This document shows, piece after piece, positions 14,551 to 17,054 of a stretch of DNA of 17,054 nt (positions are counted from its first letter, which is position 1; each line of letters begins with the position of its first letter). The notes beneath the pieces are model-generated. The model was not told the origin of the DNA. It saw only the letters and a program-made list of their open reading frames with translations, and searched no databases. The stretch spans positions 1 to 17,054 of the forward strand of contig JBDNJM010000111.1 in assembly GCA_041687755.1 (NCBI GenBank), written 5' to 3'. Origin of the DNA: JBDNJM01 sp041687755 (GTDB lineage Bacteria > Planctomycetota > UBA1135 > GCA-002686595). A program made the translations under genes and the position numbers.

Positions 14551-16011
14551 ATGCCTGAATGCGACCTTCCCTATCCGTTCCCTCGCACTAAGCGGGGCCC
14601 CGCTTGCTCCCCGCTGCTTGCGGCACTCGCCCTGTCTATCGGGCTCGGCGAGGCGTGCGCGCAGGCTCTCGACAATGCGGAAGAGCCGGCGCGGTCGTCT
14701 CCGAACATCGTGCTGGTGCTGGTCGACGACCTCGGCTGGCGCGACGTCGGGTTCCTCGGATCGGAGTACTACGAGACGCCGCACATCGACGCCCTGGCGG
14801 CGCGCGGCATCGGGTTCACGAACGCCTATGCGAACGCGCCGAATTGCGCTCCGTCGCGCGCCAGCTTGCTGTCGGGTCAGGTGACTCCGCGCCACGGAAT
14901 CTACACGGTGGGTTCGAGCTCGCGGGGTCCGTCCGCTGAGCGCCGGCTGGTTCCGACGCCCAACAAGACCGCGCTCGAGGAGAGCATCGTGACGCTCGCA
15001 GAGGCTCTCGGCGCTGCGGGGTACACGTGCGCCTCCATCGGGAAGTGGCACCTGGGCGAGGACCCCCGATCTCAAGGATTTGACGTCAACATCGGCGGCG
15101 ACTCCCGTGGGCACCCGAAGCGCTACTTCAGCCCGTTCGGGAACGCGAATCTGAGCGACGGGCCGGAAGGCGAGTACCTCACCGACCGTCTGACGGATGA
15201 AGCGCTCGGCTTCATGCGCGCCCATGCCGCCGACCCGTTCTTCCTATACTTGCCCCACTTCGCCGTGCACACGCCGATTCAAGGGCAGCCAGAGTTGGTC
15301 GAGAAGTACAAGGCCAGGGGCATCCGGGACGCGCAAGGCAAGCCCGCCTACGCGGCGATGGTGGAGAGCGTGGACAACAGCGTCGGGCGGATCGTCTCGG
15401 AGTTGGAGACCCTCGGGCTCGAGCGGGACACGGTCGTGGTCTTGTTCTCGGACAACGGCGGGCACGCGGGGTTCACATCGATGGCGCCCCTGCGTGGGTC
15501 GAAGGGCATGTTGTACGAGGGGGGCATCCGCGTTCCGCTTGTGCTGAGCTGGCCGGGGCATATCTCGCCCGGGAGGCGGATGAGGGTGCCCGTCTGCGGA
15601 ACGGACCTCTACCCGACCTTGGTCGAGCTGGCGGGCGCGGAGACGCCCGCGGGGCAGGCCTGCGATGGCCTGAGCCTCGCGCCGTTGGCGTTGCGCGACG
15701 AACGCTTGCCGGAGCGCTCACTGTTCTGGCACTTCCCCGCCTATCTCGAGGGCGCGACCGCCGCCCAGGGGACCTGGCGGACCACACCGGTAGGGGCGAT
15801 CCGGCGGGGCGACCACAAGTTGCTCGAATTCTTCGAAGACAGCCGGGTGGAGCTCTACGACCTCAGCGTAGATCCGGGCGAGTCGATGGACCTGGCCGCC
15901 ATGGAGCCGGACTTGGTGCAGGAAATGCTGCTCGAGCTTGGCGATTGGCGCAGGTCCGTCGGCGCTCCCGTTCCAGTGGAACCGAACCCCGAGTACGCCG
16001 GGGAGCGCTAG
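14551..16011 (+). CDS. Secreted formylglycine-dependent sulfatase (S1 family, arylsulfatase A-like)
   Basis: From ATG 14551 the protein has 486 residues. The N-terminal signal peptide (about 1-38) has a basic n-region (PRTKRG), a hydrophobic stretch LLAALALSIGLG and a likely cut near ACAQA. Metal ligands Asp59-Asp60 lie in LVLVDDLGWRD. The activation motif C-A-P-S-R is at 99-103 in NCAPSRASLLSGQ, Cys99 being the formylglycine precursor. Lys165 and His167 lie in GKWHLGED, His236 and His240 in LPHFAVHTP, the second metal pair Asp301-Asn302 in FSDNGGH, and Lys318 in LRGSKGMLYEGGIRVP. The last two blocks are the hallmark of arylsulfatase A-type and polysaccharide sulfatases. The C-terminal subdomain ends in ELYDLSVDPGESMDLA. 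It differs strongly from the sulfatase at 3227-4816 (SDNGGH against SDQGFY), so the two probably act on different sulfate positions. A GTG at 14476 is in frame but gives a poor signal peptide. Confidence 0.95.
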   Translation: MPECDLPYPFPRTKRGPACSPLLAALALSIGLGEACAQALDNAEEPARSSPNIVLVLVDDLGWRDVGFLGSEYYETPHIDALAARGIGFTNAYANAPNCAPSRASLLSGQVTPRHGIYTVGSSSRGPSAERRLVPTPNKTALEESIVTLAEALGAAGYTCASIGKWHLGEDPRSQGFDVNIGGDSRGHPKRYFSPFGNANLSDGPEGEYLTDRLTDEALGFMRAHAADPFFLYLPHFAVHTPIQGQPELVEKYKARGIRDAQGKPAYAAMVESVDNSVGRIVSELETLGLERDTVVVLFSDNGGHAGFTSMAPLRGSKGMLYEGGIRVPLVLSWPGHISPGRRMRVPVCGTDLYPTLVELAGAETPAGQACDGLSLAPLALRDERLPERSLFWHFPAYLEGATAAQGTWRTTPVGAIRRGDHKLLEFFEDSRVELYDLSVDPGESMDLAAMEPDLVQEMLLELGDWRRSVGAPVPVEPNPEYAGER

Positions 16012-16100
16012 GCCAGAGTCCGCCGAAGCTCTCCGCGGGCGCGGTGCAGCGCGATCGGAAGCTCCAGACCGAGTCCGGGGGCGCCGTGCCCCCGCGGTGA

Positions 16101-16238
16101 ACCGGTGCGGCGCAGAGCAGCTTCACCCTGCCGACGGGCTTCACGGTCCTCGCGGGCACGGGCACCCAGCAGGCGTTCGTGGTCGTCGATCCGGGAGTGC
16201 CGCAGATCGTCTCCGTCAGCCAGGAGGCGGAGGTCTAG
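16101..16238 (+). pseudogene. Orphan C-terminal coding fragment
   Basis: A 45-codon open stretch between an in-frame TGA (16098-16100) and TAG (16236-16238) reads TGAAQSSFTLPTGFTVLAGT then GTQQAFVVVDPG and VPQIVSVSQEAEV. The alternation of beta-strand-like segments and the GC-rich third positions look like real coding sequence, like the end of a secreted beta-rich domain. I recognise no family. There is no start codon in a sensible place and the sequence before the TGA does not resemble its continuation. It is therefore probably the remnant of a lost gene. Confidence 0.35.
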
Positions 16239-16274
16239 CTGCTCTGACGTTCTGGAGGGTGTATCGAGAGGTAC

Positions 16275-16298
16275 CGAGCCATCTTCACAGATGGCTCG
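16275..16298. terminator. Hairpin between convergent genes
   Basis: The perfect 9-bp inverted repeat cgagccatc / gatggctcg (16275-16283 with 16290-16298) has a 6-base loop. It lies between the second sulfatase (plus, ends 16011) and the PD40 fragment (minus, ends 16341), 43 bases past the latter's stop. No U-tract follows on either strand. Confidence 0.45.
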
Positions 16299-16340
16299 AA
16301 GCGTCGGCTCGGTAGGTCCCGCAGCTCTTCACCCCCCCCC

Positions 16341-16916
16341 TCAGTTCCAGGCGAACTCGCGAACACCAGGAATTCCAATCGAGGGCACAGGGACGACCGA
16401 CCAAGCATCATGTTCACCGATGGATGATTGGTAGAGCCGTGCGATGGAGCCTGGAAAAGAGACTTTCCATGCCAAGGCCAGCGAGTCGAGCGACCATTTC
16501 GGCTGCTCGTCCGAGAACGCTTCGTACGCATCGAACAAGCGAGTCGCGGTTGCGCTGGGCACATCGAAGACCAGCAGTTCCGCGGGCTCTTCCTCATCAC
16601 CTCGAACATAGGCGATCTTCTGGGAGTCGGGCGCCGACAGCAGCGGCGATTGGATCTCTGGGAACGAGTCGATCTGCAGAGGGTTGATCGAGTCCGGCTC
16701 GACCAGAAAGAGGCCGCTCCCCCGGTAAGCCAACTGCTCACCGTTCGGTGACCACTCGAACGTCTCGACGACTCCAGTTCCATTGGAAGCGACGAATCGT
16801 TCCTCGGAGTCATAGCGCAGTGCAACGAGGTCAAAGCCAGGATCCATGTCCTCCTTCTCGATGAACGCAAGCCACTCCCCGCTCGCGGATCATCCGTACC
16901 TTCCGGAGAACATGAG
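16341..16916 (-). pseudogene. PD40/TolB-type beta-propeller protein fragment with in-frame TGA
   Basis: The region open from ATG 16847 gives 168 residues with WD40-like PD40 repeats: VETFEWSPNGEQLAYRG (27-43), PLLSAPDSQKIAYVRGD, then AELLVFDVPSATATRLFD and PKWSLDSLALAW. These are the 'WSPDG..IAF' blades of TolB-like propellers. Upstream of ATG 16847 the same frame continues with another blade, SASGEWLAFIEKED. It is reached only through a TGA at the place where the blade's Trp would be (FSGRYG-TGA-SASGEWLAF, near 16890). Further upstream the frame stays open to the window edge but no longer looks propeller-like. Either a short protein starts at 16847, or a longer gene is broken. A full propeller needs six or seven blades; here there are about three or four. 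Function is unknown, commonly a periplasmic binding or scaffold role. Confidence 0.55.
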
Positions 16917-17054
16917 GCTCTCCTGCCTCTTTAGTGGGTGCCCGGGAGCCGAGTTCGCGTGGTAGCGGCGGAATGGAGGTGTTCGGGAGGCATTGCGGTG
17001 GGGGCGCTGGGTTGCGCACGGCAAGGACGCCAGGATGTGGATGTCTACTCCCAC

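Larger units (their letters stand above)
16012..16340. other. Region between the second sulfatase and the PD40 fragment
   Basis: About 330 bases between convergent genes. It contains the orphan C-terminal coding fragment ending at 16238 and the hairpin at 16275-16298, and I see nothing else in it. Confidence 0.5.

Noticed and set aside
1..17054. CRISPR arrays, tRNA or rRNA genes, riboswitches
   Set aside because: No regularly spaced repeats, no cloverleaf-like segments with conserved arms and no rRNA-like stretches were seen on reading both strands.

Overview
The window is GC-rich bacterial DNA that most resembles a marine-type planctomycete (Planctomycetota). The clues are two secreted sulfatases, a large secreted carbohydrate-enzyme-like protein, a CxxCH di-haem oxidoreductase, long gene-free gaps, mostly single genes rather than operons, and almost no Shine-Dalgarno sequences (several starts follow pyrimidine-rich leaders). 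The lineage is an inference from gene content; no rRNA, tRNA or housekeeping marker is present.

Left part (1-3230). A possible gene end is followed by a frameshifted, truncated IS66-type transposase remnant. Its broken end abuts a minus-strand small membrane protein gene whose 3' end appears to be lost. Then, on the minus strand, come a serine alpha/beta hydrolase, a peroxiredoxin-like gene with an in-frame TGA, and a 28-codon glyoxalase (VOC) remnant. The TGA sits exactly at the first position of the family's W-C-P-Y-C redox motif (W-TGA-P-Y-C). The reading frame is otherwise intact, and a SECIS-like hairpin lies directly downstream. This candidate selenoprotein is the most interesting item in the window.

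Middle part (3227-7512). A secreted formylglycine-type sulfatase (minus) is divergent from an MddA-like methanethiol S-methyltransferase (plus). The latter converges, across a long hairpin, on a secreted di-haem oxidoreductase (minus).

Right part (7513-17054). First comes a decayed EGL-9/PHD-type 2-oxoglutarate oxygenase gene (minus) with a TGA where Trp is expected and no 2-oxoglutarate-binding Arg. Then follow an M1-family metallopeptidase lipoprotein (plus), a 944-residue secreted protein resembling a multi-domain glycoside hydrolase (plus), and a second secreted sulfatase (plus). The window ends with a short orphan C-terminal coding fragment and a minus-strand PD40/TolB-type beta-propeller fragment that also has an in-frame TGA at an expected Trp.

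Working together: the sulfatases and the large putative glycosidase fit extracellular breakdown of sulfated polysaccharides. The methanethiol methyltransferase and the redox proteins fit a sulfur and oxidative-stress theme, but nothing in the sequence shows co-regulation. The repeated in-frame TGAs need checking: one has the marks of selenocysteine, while the others look like decay.
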